This document shows, in pieces, positions 43,709 through 54,860 of a DNA stretch of 64,000 nt. A model generated the notes under the pieces. That model was given only the letters and a program-made list of their open reading frames with translations, did not search any database and was not told the origin of the DNA. The stretch spans positions 551,737-615,736 of the forward strand of contig NZ_MWSJ01000001.1 in NCBI RefSeq assembly GCF_002237755.1, read 5' to 3'. The DNA comes from Lysinibacillus sp. KCTC 33748. Lineage in GTDB: Bacteria; Bacillota; Bacilli; Bacillales_A; Planococcaceae. Numbering within the stretch: position 1 is the first letter of the stretch; every line of letters begins with the position of its first letter. The position numbers were made by a program, and so were the translations under genes.

Positions 43709-46477
43709 ATGGTTGAATACAAAGATACTTTATTAATGCCAAAAACAGATTTCCCAATGCGTGGAAACTTACCGGCAAATGAACCGAAGATGCAAGAAAA
43801 ATGGGACGAAATGGACATTAATAAATTGCAGATGGAGCGTACAGAAGGACGTCCTGAATATGTGTTACACGATGGACCTCCGTATGCAAATGGTGATATC
43901 CATATCGGTCACGCTTTAAATAAAGTGCTGAAAGATATGATTACGCGTCATCGCTCTATGAATGGTTACCATGTAAACTATATTCCAGGTTGGGATACTC
44001 ATGGTTTACCAATTGAGCAAGCACTTACGAACAAAGGTGTAAAGCGTAAAGAAATGTCTGTTGCTGAATTCCGTAAATTATGTGAAGAGTATGCTTACGA
44101 GCAAATTGACAACCAACGTACACAATTCCGCCGTTTAGGTGTTCGTGGTGATTGGGAAAATCCATATATTACATTAAAGCCTGAATTTGAAGCACGTCAA
44201 ATCGAAGTATTCGGTAAAATGGCTGAAAAGGGCTATATTTATAAAGGTTTAAAACCAGTTTACTGGTCTCCATCATCTGAATCTGCACTGGCAGAAGCAG
44301 AGATTGAATATCAAGATGTTAAATCGCCTTCTATTTATGTAAGCTTTGCGCTTAAAGATGCTAAAGGTGTAGTTCCAGCAGATGCTAAAATGATTATTTG
44401 GACAACAACGCCTTGGACAATTCCTGCGAACTTAGGGATTTCTGTAAACCCTGAATTTATTTATGTTGTTGTGGCAGTTGCAGATAAAAAATTCATCATT
44501 GCAAAAGAATTATTAGAAAAAGTTGCTAACGAACTTGAATGGGAAGCATATGAAGTTGTTCAAGAAATTAAAGGTGAAGCGTTAGACAGAGTTGTTGCAC
44601 AGCATCCATTCTATGACCGTGAATCTCTTGTAATGGTTGGAGAGCACGTAACTGCTGAAGCGGGTACTGGCTGTGTTCATACAGCACCAGGGCACGGTGA
44701 AGATGACTATCATATTAGTAAACAATATGGTCTACCAATTCTTAGCCCAGTTGATAATAGCGGCTGCTATACAGATGAAGCACCTGGTTTTGAAGGTGTA
44801 TTCTATAATGATGCTAACAAATTAGTCACTGAAAAATTAAAAGAAGTAGGCGCTTTAGAAAAACTTAACTTCTTTACACACTCATATCCACATGACTGGC
44901 GTACGAAAAAACCAGTTATTTATCGTGCTACACCACAATGGTTTGCGTCGATTGATGCATTCCGTGATGAGTTACTAGGGGCTGTAAAATCAACGGCATT
45001 TACACCTGCTTGGGGTGAAACTCGTCTTTATAATATGATTCGTGACCGTGGAGATTGGGTAATTTCACGTCAGCGTGCATGGGGCGTGCCAATTCCAATT
45101 TTCTATGCTGAAAATGGAGAACCAATTATTACACCAGAAACAATTGCTCATATCTCAGCTTTATTCCGTGAACATGGGTCAAATATTTGGTTCCAAAAAA
45201 CAGCTAAAGAATTATTACCTGAAGGCTTCACACACTCTGGTAGCCCGAACGGTGAATTTACAAAAGAAAACGATATTATGGACGTTTGGTTTGACTCAGG
45301 TTCTTCTCACCAAGGTGTGCTAGTAGAACGTGGTATGAAGTATCCAGCTGATCTATATTTAGAAGGTTCTGACCAACACCGTGGATGGTTTAACTCATCA
45401 TTAATTACTTCTGTAGCTATTAATGGCTATGCACCATATAAGGGACTATTAACACATGGTTTCGTACTAGATGGTGAAGGTCGTAAGATGAGTAAGTCTT
45501 TAGGGAATGTTATTATCCCGAAAAAAGTGATGGACCAATACGGGGCAGATATTCTTCGTTTATGGGTTGCATCTGTAGATTATACAGCAGACGTTCGTAT
45601 CTCAATGGATATGTTGAAGCAAGTTTCTGAGGTTTATCGAAAAATTCGTAACACATTCCGTTTCTTACACGGAAATGTAGCTGATTTTGATGCGACGAAA
45701 GATCGTGTAGCATATGCAGACCTTCGTGAAATGGATCAATACGTTTATATGCGTTTACAAGATGTTTTAAAAACTGTTCGTGCTGCATATGATCGCTATG
45801 ATTTCGCGGCTGTGTATCATGCAGTGAATAACTTTGTTGCTGTAGAATTATCTTCATTCTATTTAGATATTGCAAAAGATGTTGTGTACATCGAAGGTCA
45901 TGACAACAAAGACCGCCGTGCAATGCAAACGGTTATTTATGACACATTAATGACGTTAGTAAAAGTAATGTCACCTATTATCCCTCACACAAGTGACGAG
46001 ATGTGGTCTTACTTACATGCTCAAGGTGTTGTAGAAGCGGTATCTGTACAATTAACAGACTTCCCAGAGGTAGATGAACATGAAAACTTCGAAAGTCTAC
46101 GCGAAAAATGGGTAAAAATTATTGATGTTCGTGATGATGTTTTAAAAGCATTAGAGGAAGCTCGTAATGCAAAAACAATCGGTAAATCACTTGAAGCGAA
46201 AGTGACAGTTTATGCGAAAGAAGATGTGGCAGCATTATTAAATGATGCAAGCATTAATTTTGCACAGCTTTCAATCGTTTCTGCCTTTGAAGTAGCATCA
46301 ATAGAAGCTGCACCAGCAGATGCATTAGCTTTAGAACATGCTTCGATCGTTGTAGAAAAAGCAACAGGTGAAAAATGTGAGCGTTGCTGGTCAATTTCTG
46401 AAACAGTCGGTTCGAATGAAGCACATTCAACAGTGTGCGCGCGTTGTGCAGAAGTTGTAGAAACGTATTACGCTTAA
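43709..46477 (+). CDS. ileS: Isoleucyl-tRNA synthetase
   Basis: 922 aa, class I synthetase. HIGH motif at 65-68 ([10 protein letters not shown]), KMSKS at 593-597, CP1 editing domain between (with [12 protein letters not shown] and [15 protein letters not shown]), anticodon-binding domain about 640-800, and a C-terminal zinc finger with CERCW and CARC cysteine pairs. ATG 43709 after AAGGAGG. Controlled by the T-box. A terminator follows at 46508. Confidence 0.98.
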   Translation: MVEYKDTLLMPKTDFPMRGNLPANEPKMQEKWDEMDINKLQMERTEGRPEYVLHDGPPYANGDIHIGHALNKVLKDMITRHRSMNGYHVNYIPGWDTHGLPIEQALTNKGVKRKEMSVAEFRKLCEEYAYEQIDNQRTQFRRLGVRGDWENPYITLKPEFEARQIEVFGKMAEKGYIYKGLKPVYWSPSSESALAEAEIEYQDVKSPSIYVSFALKDAKGVVPADAKMIIWTTTPWTIPANLGISVNPEFIYVVVAVADKKFIIAKELLEKVANELEWEAYEVVQEIKGEALDRVVAQHPFYDRESLVMVGEHVTAEAGTGCVHTAPGHGEDDYHISKQYGLPILSPVDNSGCYTDEAPGFEGVFYNDANKLVTEKLKEVGALEKLNFFTHSYPHDWRTKKPVIYRATPQWFASIDAFRDELLGAVKSTAFTPAWGETRLYNMIRDRGDWVISRQRAWGVPIPIFYAENGEPIITPETIAHISALFREHGSNIWFQKTAKELLPEGFTHSGSPNGEFTKENDIMDVWFDSGSSHQGVLVERGMKYPADLYLEGSDQHRGWFNSSLITSVAINGYAPYKGLLTHGFVLDGEGRKMSKSLGNVIIPKKVMDQYGADILRLWVASVDYTADVRISMDMLKQVSEVYRKIRNTFRFLHGNVADFDATKDRVAYADLREMDQYVYMRLQDVLKTVRAAYDRYDFAAVYHAVNNFVAVELSSFYLDIAKDVVYIEGHDNKDRRAMQTVIYDTLMTLVKVMSPIIPHTSDEMWSYLHAQGVVEAVSVQLTDFPEVDEHENFESLREKWVKIIDVRDDVLKALEEARNAKTIGKSLEAKVTVYAKEDVAALLNDASINFAQLSIVSAFEVASIEAAPADALALEHASIVVEKATGEKCERCWSISETVGSNEAHSTVCARCAEVVETYYA

Positions 46478-46507
46478 TTTAAAAATAAGAATCTGCATTC
46501 TATGTAA

Positions 46508-46550
46508 TTAATAACGCAAGTCTCCTTGATGATGGGGGGCTTGCGTTTTT
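46508..46550 (+). terminator. Terminator after ileS
   Basis: AACGCAAG... / ...CTTGCGTT stem with TTTTTTATTTT. Confidence 0.82.
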
Positions 46551-46617
46551 TATTTTATCACCTGAGGTCTAGCAGATTCTTTTTTGTCATGGAGTGATTT
46601 CTTAGAAGTTTGAAGCA

Positions 46618-47842
46618 CTATTTAAATAATATTTCTTGTGTATTGCGGTAGTCAGTTGGGGATATACCGACATATTTCTTAAACGTAAGGCTGAAATAAT
46701 TAGGTGTGTTGAAGCCACAGAGGAAGGAGATCTTTTCAATGGTGTAATCGTATTTTCGCAAATACGGTAGTGACTTTATGATACGTGTAAAAGCTACATA
46801 ATCAACAAAATTACGGCCAATCTCTTTTTTAAACAATCTGCTAAAATGAGTAGCGCTAAAATTGCTATATTTGGCAACGTCACTGATTGCAAGTTGTTCA
46901 TCATAGTGCTCCTCGATATATTGGATAGCTTTTTGGAGCTGTTCTTGCTTTGTTAAATCCTCATAAAATCGTACATGAACGCTTTGAACAGGAGGTTTCC
47001 TTCGAGCCTTTCGAGCTTGGCTATAGGATTCCTTGACGTGCATGGCGTCCTGAAAAACGCCACCAATCCCCATAAAAAGATGGATGCAATAATCTTTTTT
47101 TAACGTTTCAATAACCTCAAGTAAACAAGCTACCCCCTCCGACCAATGCTTAAATGATGTGTATTCATTAGGAATGCGCATAAGCAATAGTAAATAACGT
47201 TCAAAATGTAAAAAAGATATAGGTACTTTATTAGCAAAGTTTTGGTGGAACACATTGGTGATCACAGCTTGCATCATGAGGGTAAGGTCGATCTTCATTC
47301 ACATCTATATAACCCTGGATTAAAAACACGATATTTGGGATACAATGCCTCGATAAAAAAGAGGAAGACTGGATTATTTCCTGCTCACTTTCAACCTCTC
47401 CACGTATAAGTCGTTTTAAAAAAGCTTCTCGGAATGGCGAAGTATGGTCTTGCGAAATTTGCTGTGATAACTCAAGCATTGTAAGAGTACTTGCTTGTTT
47501 TGCTTGATAGGCCGTATAAAGCTTTTTAACAATTCGTAGAAATTTTGCTTTCTGTAACGGTTTAATGAGAAGTGCAGTCAAGTTTAGCTCAATGGCTATA
47601 CCAGTTGAGTAGGTAAGGTGTTCTGCAACAATAGGGACGATTATACTATTAGGATAATTTCTTTTTAACCGGTTTATCTTTACCCAGTCAAATAAACGGT
47701 TAATTTCATAGACAATGATAGCGGAAATCTCTGTTTTAGGTTCTTCGCAATTAATAAAAGTATTAGGTAGGAATTCCTCTAGCCAGTAGCTCATTTGTTG
47801 TTGTTCATGTGAATTTTCAATGTACCAAACAATATTTAAAAT
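46618..47842 (-). pseudogene. Frameshifted YesN-type response-regulator / AraC regulator
   Basis: Two overlapping minus-strand frames together look like one regulator of about 408 codons; the span of 1225 bp is one base off a multiple of three. The upstream frame (ends 47231) is a receiver-like domain with a KP motif (LLIKPLQKAKF) but no clear phosphoacceptor Asp. The downstream frame (ATG 47298 to 46618) completes a middle domain and ends in an AraC HTH pair (LAISDVAKYSNFSATHFSRLFKKEIG). The N-terminus may start at ATT 47842, behind AAGGGTGAT; the first ATG is 47794. Divergent from the DUF485/symporter pair, which it probably controls. Alternatives: assembly error, or two separately made proteins. 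Confidence 0.7.
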
Positions 47843-48031
47843 GCTAACATCACCCTTCTATTATAAATGGGGAATAATAAAAATATTTTAACTTAAAATA
47901 GCATTTTTTTGTACTAATACAGCAATATTTTGTAACTATTTTATAGATTAAATAGAATAGAATAATTGTAGTGAATAATAATTTGAAATTTCAGATAATT
48001 ATTTACTGAAACAGGAAGGGAGAGCTGAAAT

Positions 48032-48367
48032 ATGGCAGAAGTAGGGAGTCGTGATTATGAATACGTGGAAGCTGGAACTATCGATGTAAAGGATCTTCCA
48101 CCACTAGATGCAACTACTAACAAAATTATGAAAGATGAGTTTACTACAGGATTTAGCTTAACGGTATTTTATTTCATTTTAATTTTTAGTATTCCGGTAA
48201 TGAACTGGTTCGCTCCAGAGCTTGCTTTCAAGAAAATTTTGGGCGGTATGACAGTAACGTGGTTTGTGACAACCGTCGTGATGATGGTAATGGCTTTTAT
48301 TATTGCATATGTGCATACAACGTTGTACGAGAAGCGCCTTAAGAAATACGAAATACTCAATAAGTAG
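48032..48367 (+). CDS. DUF485 membrane protein, symporter partner
   Basis: 111 aa with two membrane helices (about 41-62 and 70-95). DUF485 proteins (YjcH in E. coli) are encoded directly before ActP-type symporters. ATG 48032 after GGAAGGGAG. 24 bp before the symporter. Confidence 0.85.
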   Translation: MAEVGSRDYEYVEAGTIDVKDLPPLDATTNKIMKDEFTTGFSLTVFYFILIFSIPVMNWFAPELAFKKILGGMTVTWFVTTVVMMVMAFIIAYVHTTLYEKRLKKYEILNK

Positions 48368-48391
48368 TTTTAGCTAAGGGGGATATGTAGA

Positions 48392-49960
48392 ATGATGAAA
48401 GCTCTATTAGAACCGAAGATGTTAATGACTATTGCTTTAATGGGGACAATTGTATACATTACGTACTTAACGAAAAGAAATGCAACGGCATCCGATTTCT
48501 TTGTTGGGGGACGAAGTTTTGGGTGGTTTACAAACGGTTCGGCAATTGGGGGAGACTATTTAAGCGCTGCTACATTTCTCGGGATAGCCGGTTTGACTTT
48601 CCAATTAGGGTATGACGGTGCTTACTATGCATTTTGCTTCTCCATTGGATTGACGTTGCTAGCTATTTTTGTGGCAGGCCCGTTAAGACGATTTGGAGCA
48701 TTTACCGTTGCCGATTTTTTAGCTTATCGTTTTCATAGTAGACGAGCTCGGCTAGTAGCGGTAGCTGTGGTTTTGGCGATTTCTGGTTTTTATGCAGCGC
48801 CCCAATTATTAGGGGCGGCACAAATTTTAAGTATGTTTTTCGGGACTTCATATGAATTCGGCATTATCTTTACATGTATTGTAATGGTTTTCTATGTAGG
48901 AATAGGCGGTATGAAAGGAACAACAATCAACCAAGCTTTAGAGCTTTGGATTCGCCTTGGAGCGTTTGTTGTTATGTTGATTGCAGCAATTTACAGTGGT
49001 TTGCATTACGATAAGATTTTAGCTGCTATTAATTCATTCAGCGGTCCTATTACAGGAACATCACCATATGCTTTAGATGGAAATAATGTTAATTTTGATG
49101 GTGCCGCTTGGACGGGAACAGGTTTCTACTTCCCAACATTTTGGCAAACTATCAGTATGACAATTGGTTTAGCGCTAGGTACAATTGGTCTGCCACATAT
49201 TCTACTTAGATTTTATACGAATCCAAGTGCGAAGGCGGCTCGTAAATCAGCATTGATGGCTATTGGGATTGCTAGTACGTTTTTCTTATTAGCAGTATAT
49301 TTAGGTGTTGTAGGTCGTTCTATTTTTATCTCGGGTACAGCAAGTGAGGAAGTCATGCGTGATCTAGTGCTTGGTGGGAACAATATGGTGATTCCTACAA
49401 CAGCACTTGCGCTAGGAGGTAAGTGGCTGCTTGGACTAGTCATAGCAGGTGCGTTTGCGGCCATATTCTCAAATTTATCAGGGTTATTTATTACAAGCTC
49501 AGGTGCATTAGCCCACGATTTATATGCAAGCGTTATGAAAAAGGATATTACAGAAAAACAACGAGTAGTTGCGGGGAAAGTAGCCATCGTTTTATTAGGT
49601 ATTTTATATGGAGCATTGGGTTTATTAGTTAAGGATGCATCCATTGGCCATTTAGTGGCACTTGCTTTTACTGTTGCGGCGAGTACATTTACACCAATAT
49701 TTATTTTAGGTATTTGGTGGAGAGGAATGACAGAAAAAGGAGCAATTGCGGGTTTACTCATTGGTCTTGGTGTATCGATGTGGATGATTTTTCTTCCAGG
49801 AACATTACCAAGCTTCTTACAATTTAAAATCCCAGGCATTATCACAGTGCCTGTAGGATTCTTATCCGTTATTATTGTGTCATTATTAGATCGAAAAGTA
49901 CCGGCTGATGTTAATGATTTCATGAAGCGTGTGCATTCAAAAGAGTCTGAAACAGCTTAA
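48392..49960 (+). CDS. Sodium:solute symporter, acetate permease ActP-like
   Basis: 522 aa, SSS family with about 13 membrane helices. Seen: DFFVGGRSFGWFTNGSAIGGDYLSAATFLGIAGL, GIGGMKGTTINQALELWI, and LPHILLRFYTNPSAKAARKS. The DUF485 partner and these motifs point to uptake of acetate or another short monocarboxylate; B. subtilis YwcA is a relative. ATG 48392 after GGGGGAT. The locus interrupts the usual ileS-lspA neighbourhood. Terminator at 49988. Confidence 0.87.
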   Translation: MMKALLEPKMLMTIALMGTIVYITYLTKRNATASDFFVGGRSFGWFTNGSAIGGDYLSAATFLGIAGLTFQLGYDGAYYAFCFSIGLTLLAIFVAGPLRRFGAFTVADFLAYRFHSRRARLVAVAVVLAISGFYAAPQLLGAAQILSMFFGTSYEFGIIFTCIVMVFYVGIGGMKGTTINQALELWIRLGAFVVMLIAAIYSGLHYDKILAAINSFSGPITGTSPYALDGNNVNFDGAAWTGTGFYFPTFWQTISMTIGLALGTIGLPHILLRFYTNPSAKAARKSALMAIGIASTFFLLAVYLGVVGRSIFISGTASEEVMRDLVLGGNNMVIPTTALALGGKWLLGLVIAGAFAAIFSNLSGLFITSSGALAHDLYASVMKKDITEKQRVVAGKVAIVLLGILYGALGLLVKDASIGHLVALAFTVAASTFTPIFILGIWWRGMTEKGAIAGLLIGLGVSMWMIFLPGTLPSFLQFKIPGIITVPVGFLSVIIVSLLDRKVPADVNDFMKRVHSKESETA

Positions 49961-49987
49961 AACGGTATAATATTGAATAAAAATTGA

Positions 49988-50032
49988 TAAGCTATTGCCA
50001 TTACTTATGAAGTGATGGCAATAGCTTTTTTT
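49988..50032 (+). terminator. Terminator after the symporter gene
   Basis: AAGCTATTGCCATTAC / GTGATGGCAATAGCTT around a 7-nt loop, then seven T. Confidence 0.9.
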
Positions 50033-50046
50033 ACTGAAGGGAAGTT

Positions 50047-50173
50047 GACGGCGGGAAAAAGAGCGGCCGGCGGATAGAGCAGTCAGAGTGATGGAAGGAA
50101 AAGCCGAAATGACGGATAAAACAGCTAGAGCGACGGAAAGAACAGTCGAAACTACGGAAAGCACACCCAAATC
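50047..50173 (+). repeat. Six tandem 21-bp degenerate repeats before lspA
   Basis: Units start near 50047 (22 bp), 50069, 50090, 50111, 50132 and 50153, consensus GACGGAAAGAACAGTCGAAAC. On the minus strand a 77-codon frame reads heptads such as VLSVVST and VLSVALA, but it has no ribosome site and is probably a by-product. The gap to 50285 holds no other feature. Confidence 0.85.
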
Positions 50174-50291
50174 GAAGCAAAAATCAATCTTCCAATATGG
50201 TGATGATCCATATTTTCATGCTATATTAGTTATTCTGAGATGGGCTGTTATGGTAGAATAGGTTAGATGTTGAGCGAACGGAGGAGTGTCT

Positions 50292-50768
50292 GTGTATAAA
50301 TATTATGGATTGGCCGCATTCGTGATTCTTTTAGATCAATGGACAAAGTGGCTAATTGTGAAAAATATGGAGTTTGGCGAACGAATTTCAGTATGGGATC
50401 CGTGGTTTGGGATATTGTCTCATCGAAATAGAGGAGCAGCATGGGGAATGTTAGAAGGCCAAATGTGGTTATTTAGCATTATCACGATAGGTGTTATTTG
50501 TGCCGTTCTATACTTTTATCATAAAGAGGCTAAAGGGAAACCTATTTTTCAAGTTGGTTTAATGCTTTTATTAGGCGGAGCTATAGGGAATTTTATTGAC
50601 CGTATATTTAGAGGTGAAGTGGTCGATTTTGTAAGTGTATTAATTCCAGTAATTAATTATGATTTCCCGATCTTCAATATTGCGGATGCAGCTTTAACAA
50701 TGGCGGTAGTAATATTAATGATTGGCATAATTATGGAAGATAAAAAAGGAAAGAAACAGGTGAAATAA
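50292..50768 (+). CDS. lspA: Lipoprotein signal peptidase (type II)
   Basis: 158 aa, four membrane helices. Cleaves prolipoprotein signal peptides after lipidation. Seen: FVILLDQWTKWL, SHRNRGAAWGML, and the catalytic Asp motifs GAIGNFIDRIFRGEVVDF and FNIADAALT. GTG 50292 is spaced 6 nt from GGAGGA; the GTG at 50286 is too close. The stop overlaps the rluD start (TAATG). Confidence 0.95.
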   Translation: MYKYYGLAAFVILLDQWTKWLIVKNMEFGERISVWDPWFGILSHRNRGAAWGMLEGQMWLFSIITIGVICAVLYFYHKEAKGKPIFQVGLMLLLGGAIGNFIDRIFRGEVVDFVSVLIPVINYDFPIFNIADAALTMAVVILMIGIIMEDKKGKKQVK

Positions 50769-51679
50769 TGACGCAAGTATCATATACAATGGAAGAACAA
50801 CAAAAGGGAGAGCGCATTGATAAGGCGCTTTCGAGTGTGCAATCAGAGTGGTCGCGTACACAAATTGGTAATTGGATTACTGATGGTATTATTAAAGTAA
50901 ATGGAGAGACTGTAAAGGCGAAGTATAAGGTAAAAGTAGGGGATATTGTAGAAATCGATGTACCTGAAGCAGAGCCGTTAGATGTCATTGCTGAAAACTT
51001 AGATCTTGATATTGTTTATGAGGATGCGGATGTCCTTGTTGTAAATAAACCAAAGGGCATGGTTGTTCATCCAGCGCCTGGACATATGATGGGTACACTC
51101 GTTAATGGTTTAATGTATCATTGTAAGGATTTATCGGGTATCAATGGCATTATGCGTCCGGGAATTGTGCATCGTATTGATAAAGATACATCAGGATTAT
51201 TGATGGTGGCTAAAAATGATGCAGCTCATGAATCGTTAGTGAATCAGTTAGTCAATAAAACAGTGACACGTAAATATACTGCGCTCGTTCACGGGCATAT
51301 TGCACATGATAAAGGAACAATTGATGCACCTATTGGTCGAGACCAAAAAGATCGTCAAAAACAAGCTGTTGTCGACAAAGGTAAGCATGCAGTAACCCAT
51401 TTCCAAGTTATCGACCGCTTTGGCGACTATACGCTAGTAGAGTGCCGTTTAGAAACAGGACGCACGCACCAAATTCGTGTCCATATGAATTATATTGGAT
51501 TCCCACTTGTTGGTGACCCAAAATATGGACCAAAGAAGACAATCGACTTTGGTGGACAAGTATTACACGCGGGAGTTTTAGGTTTTGATCACCCTACAAC
51601 AGGTGAATATTTGCAGTTTGAAGCGCAAATTCCTGCTGATTATGAGCAATTATTGCTAGATTTAAGAAATAAGGATTGA
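50768..51679 (+). CDS. rluD: RluD-family 23S rRNA pseudouridine synthase (YlyB)
   Basis: 303 aa. N-terminal S4 domain (about 15-75) and the pseudouridine synthase domain with HRIDKDTSGLLMVAKND (catalytic Asp) and ECRLETGRTHQIRVHMNYIGFPLVGD. Modifies 23S rRNA uridines. ATG 50768 is coupled to lspA. The pyr promoter starts at its stop codon. Confidence 0.94.
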   Translation: MTQVSYTMEEQQKGERIDKALSSVQSEWSRTQIGNWITDGIIKVNGETVKAKYKVKVGDIVEIDVPEAEPLDVIAENLDLDIVYEDADVLVVNKPKGMVVHPAPGHMMGTLVNGLMYHCKDLSGINGIMRPGIVHRIDKDTSGLLMVAKNDAAHESLVNQLVNKTVTRKYTALVHGHIAHDKGTIDAPIGRDQKDRQKQAVVDKGKHAVTHFQVIDRFGDYTLVECRLETGRTHQIRVHMNYIGFPLVGDPKYGPKKTIDFGGQVLHAGVLGFDHPTTGEYLQFEAQIPADYEQLLLDLRNKD

Positions 51680-51704
51680 CGTATAGATAAAGAAGGTCTA
51701 TACT
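51676..51704 (+). promoter_or_regulatory. Sigma-A promoter of the pyr operon
   Basis: TTGACG at 51676-51681 (overlapping the rluD stop), 17-bp spacer, TATACT at 51699-51704. Confidence 0.88.
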
Positions 51705-51751
51705 AACGAAAGTGAATGAAACAACTTAACTAAATATTCACCTTTAATGGC

Positions 51752-52465
<714 letters not shown>

Positions 52466-52484
52466 CTTAAAGTGAGGAAACATT

Positions 52485-53795
52485 ATGTCAAATGCAGTAT
52501 TAGATGTTAAAGATAAACCGACCCCAGTCCAACTAGTGACATTAAGTTTCCAGCACATGTTCGCCATGTTTGGGTCAACGATCTTAGTTCCTCAGTTGGT
52601 TGGTCTTAGTCCAGCGATTGCCCTTTTAACAAGTGGGATTGCTACATTGTTCTTCCTATTGATTACGAAATTTCAAGTACCTGCTTATTTAGGATCATCA
52701 TTTGCCTTTATTGCGCCGATTTTACTAGTGGCAGGTGGTTTAAATAAAGATGGTTCTAGTGTAAATCCAGGTCATGCAATGATTGGTGCTATGGCAGTAG
52801 GGATTACATATGGCATCGTATCCCTTATCATCTGGAAAAGCGGCTATAAGTGGATTATGAAAATTTTACCTCCGATTGTGGTAGGCCCTGTCATTATGGT
52901 AATTGGTCTTGGACTATCAGGGACAGCGGTCAATATGGCGATGAATGTAGATGGTGAATATAACTTTTTACACTTCTCAGCAGCGCTAGTGACTTTATTT
53001 ACAGCCATTATTTTCACGATTGCCTTTAAAGGCATTTTAAGCACAATGCCAATCTTAATTGGCTTAATCGTAGGATATGTTTACTCAATGATAATCGGCA
53101 TAGTTGATTACTCACCAATTGCGAAAGCTGATTTCTTTGCACTACCTGACTTCTTAATTCCAGGTGTTCACTATGAGTTTGAAATCACAACAACGCTGCT
53201 CCTAACGATGGTGCCAATCGTTATCGTAACGATTTCCGAGCATATTGGTCACCAGTTAGTATTAGGTAAAGTGGTCAATCGGGATTATATTAAAGAGCCA
53301 GGCTTACATCGTTCGTTATTAGGGGACGGACTTGGTACATTTATTAGTGCACTAATCGGCGGGCCGCCGAAAACAACTTACGGTGAAAATATCGGTGTCC
53401 TTGCAATCACTCGAGTTTACAGTGTGTATGTCATTGCAGGTGCAGCAGTCGTAGCCATTTTACTGTCATTCTTCGGGAAAGCAATGGCAGTTATTGCAAC
53501 AATTCCAACAGCTGTACTTGGTGGGGTTTCCATCTTACTCTTCGGTATAATTGCAGCAAGTGGATTACGAATGTTAGTGGATAACCATATCGACTTTGGT
53601 AATAGTCGTAACTTGGTCATCGCCTCAGTTATTTTAGTCATCGGTATCGGTGGTGCGAAGTTCGTTGTTTCAGAATCACTAAGTATCGAAGGTATGGCAT
53701 TAGCAGCGATTATCGGTGTTCTTTTAAATGTCATCCTACCAGGTAAAAAAGAAGCGGACATACCAATACCGCACAATCAAAATGAAAATTCATAA
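52485..53795 (+). CDS. pyrP: Uracil permease PyrP (NCS2 family)
   Basis: 436 aa with 12-14 membrane helices. Seen: LSFQHMFAMFGSTILVPQLVGLSP, VPIVIVTISEHIGHQL, and GGPPKTTYGENIGVLAITRVYS, the NCS2 signature. Proton-coupled uracil uptake. ATG 52485 after GTGAGGA. Confidence 0.95.
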   Translation: MSNAVLDVKDKPTPVQLVTLSFQHMFAMFGSTILVPQLVGLSPAIALLTSGIATLFFLLITKFQVPAYLGSSFAFIAPILLVAGGLNKDGSSVNPGHAMIGAMAVGITYGIVSLIIWKSGYKWIMKILPPIVVGPVIMVIGLGLSGTAVNMAMNVDGEYNFLHFSAALVTLFTAIIFTIAFKGILSTMPILIGLIVGYVYSMIIGIVDYSPIAKADFFALPDFLIPGVHYEFEITTTLLLTMVPIVIVTISEHIGHQLVLGKVVNRDYIKEPGLHRSLLGDGLGTFISALIGGPPKTTYGENIGVLAITRVYSVYVIAGAAVVAILLSFFGKAMAVIATIPTAVLGGVSILLFGIIAASGLRMLVDNHIDFGNSRNLVIASVILVIGIGGAKFVVSESLSIEGMALAAIIGVLLNVILPGKKEADIPIPHNQNENS

Positions 53796-53813
53796 AAGTA
53801 CCTTTTAATGAAT

Positions 53814-53930
53814 TGTCCAGAGAGGCAAAAAAAGGGAAGTTGTAGACAGTCTAAATGTAGGAGTGTATCCTGCTGTAGTTTGTCGCGCCTCCTTATGCCT
53901 CGTTGATAACATCAACGAGGCTTTTATTTT
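53814..53930 (+). ncRNA. PyrR attenuator 2, between pyrP and pyrB
   Basis: PyrR-binding loop TGTCCAGAGAGGC at 53814-53826. Terminator GCCTCGTTGAT-AAC-ATCAACGAGGC at 53897-53921 with a T-rich tail to 53930. Confidence 0.92.
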
Positions 53931-53980
53931 ACAGAACGTTATACATAAACGTTCATGAGACACACCCTACGGAGGTTACA

Positions 53981-54859
53981 ATGAAGAACTTATTATCGAT
54001 GGAGCATTTAACAATAGAAGAAATTAACCACATTCTAGATCGTGCGCAAGCTTTTGAAAATGGTGAAACATCATCATTATCTCGAGAATACAACGTAGCA
54101 AACTTATTTTTTGAGCCGAGTACACGTACGAAAACGAGTTTTGAAATGGCGGAACGAAAAGTCGGCTGTACAGTTATCCCTTTTGATGGCAGCTTTTCGA
54201 GCGTCTCTAAAGGAGAGACACTGTACGATACAGTAAAGACGTTAGAAATGATTGGTATAGACGCAGTAGTCATTCGCGCGAAGGAAGATACGTATTACAA
54301 TGAACTACTTGAAGGCATCGATGTGTCAATTATTAACGGAGGTGACGGCACTGGTCAGCATCCGTCTCAATCACTATTAGATCTTTATACAATCAAAAAA
54401 GAGTTTGGTTCTTTTGAAGGGTTAAATGTGACAATCGCTGGAGATATATGCCATAGCCGTGTAGCGAAATCGAATGCGTTAGCGTTACAACGATTAGGGG
54501 CAAATGTTCATTTCCTTTGTCCAGAAGAGTGGCAAGGTAGTTTCGAAGCGCATCATTCTTGGGATGATTTAATCGAAATAAGCGATGTGATTATGTTACT
54601 TCGTGTGCAGCATGAACGTCATAAAGTAAATAAAAGCTTCTCAAAAGAGGGCTATCATGAAGAGTACGGTTTAACAGTTGAACGTGAGAAACAAATGAAA
54701 GAAAAGGCAATTATCATGCATCCAGCACCGGTCAATCGTGATGTAGAAATTGCTTCAGAGCTAGTAGAATGCGAGCGTTCTAGAATTTTCGAGCAAGTTC
54801 GAAATGGTGTTTATACACGAATGGCTATTGTAGAAACAATTTTAAAGGGGAGAGAGTAA
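53981..54859 (+). CDS. pyrB: Aspartate carbamoyltransferase catalytic subunit
   Basis: 292 aa. Condenses carbamoyl phosphate and L-aspartate. Seen: [15 protein letters not shown] (carbamoyl-phosphate loop; K where many have R), [18 protein letters not shown], and [14 protein letters not shown] 53981 after GGAGG; the longer frame from 53903 runs through the attenuator and is not real. Confidence 0.96.
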   Translation: MKNLLSMEHLTIEEINHILDRAQAFENGETSSLSREYNVANLFFEPSTRTKTSFEMAERKVGCTVIPFDGSFSSVSKGETLYDTVKTLEMIGIDAVVIRAKEDTYYNELLEGIDVSIINGGDGTGQHPSQSLLDLYTIKKEFGSFEGLNVTIAGDICHSRVAKSNALALQRLGANVHFLCPEEWQGSFEAHHSWDDLIEISDVIMLLRVQHERHKVNKSFSKEGYHEEYGLTVEREKQMKEKAIIMHPAPVNRDVEIASELVECERSRIFEQVRNGVYTRMAIVETILKGRE

Positions 54860-54860
54860 C

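Noticed and set aside
47231..47794. Intact independent receiver-type regulator
   Set aside because: It stops in the middle of a domain that continues in the next frame, so a frameshifted single gene explains it better.
49213..49923. 236-codon minus-strand frame opposite the symporter gene
   Set aside because: Shadow frame without ribosome site or recognisable domain.
49937..50170. 77-codon minus-strand frame with hydrophobic heptads
   Set aside because: Produced by the 21-bp repeat period; no ribosome site or promoter, and it overlaps the symporter terminator.
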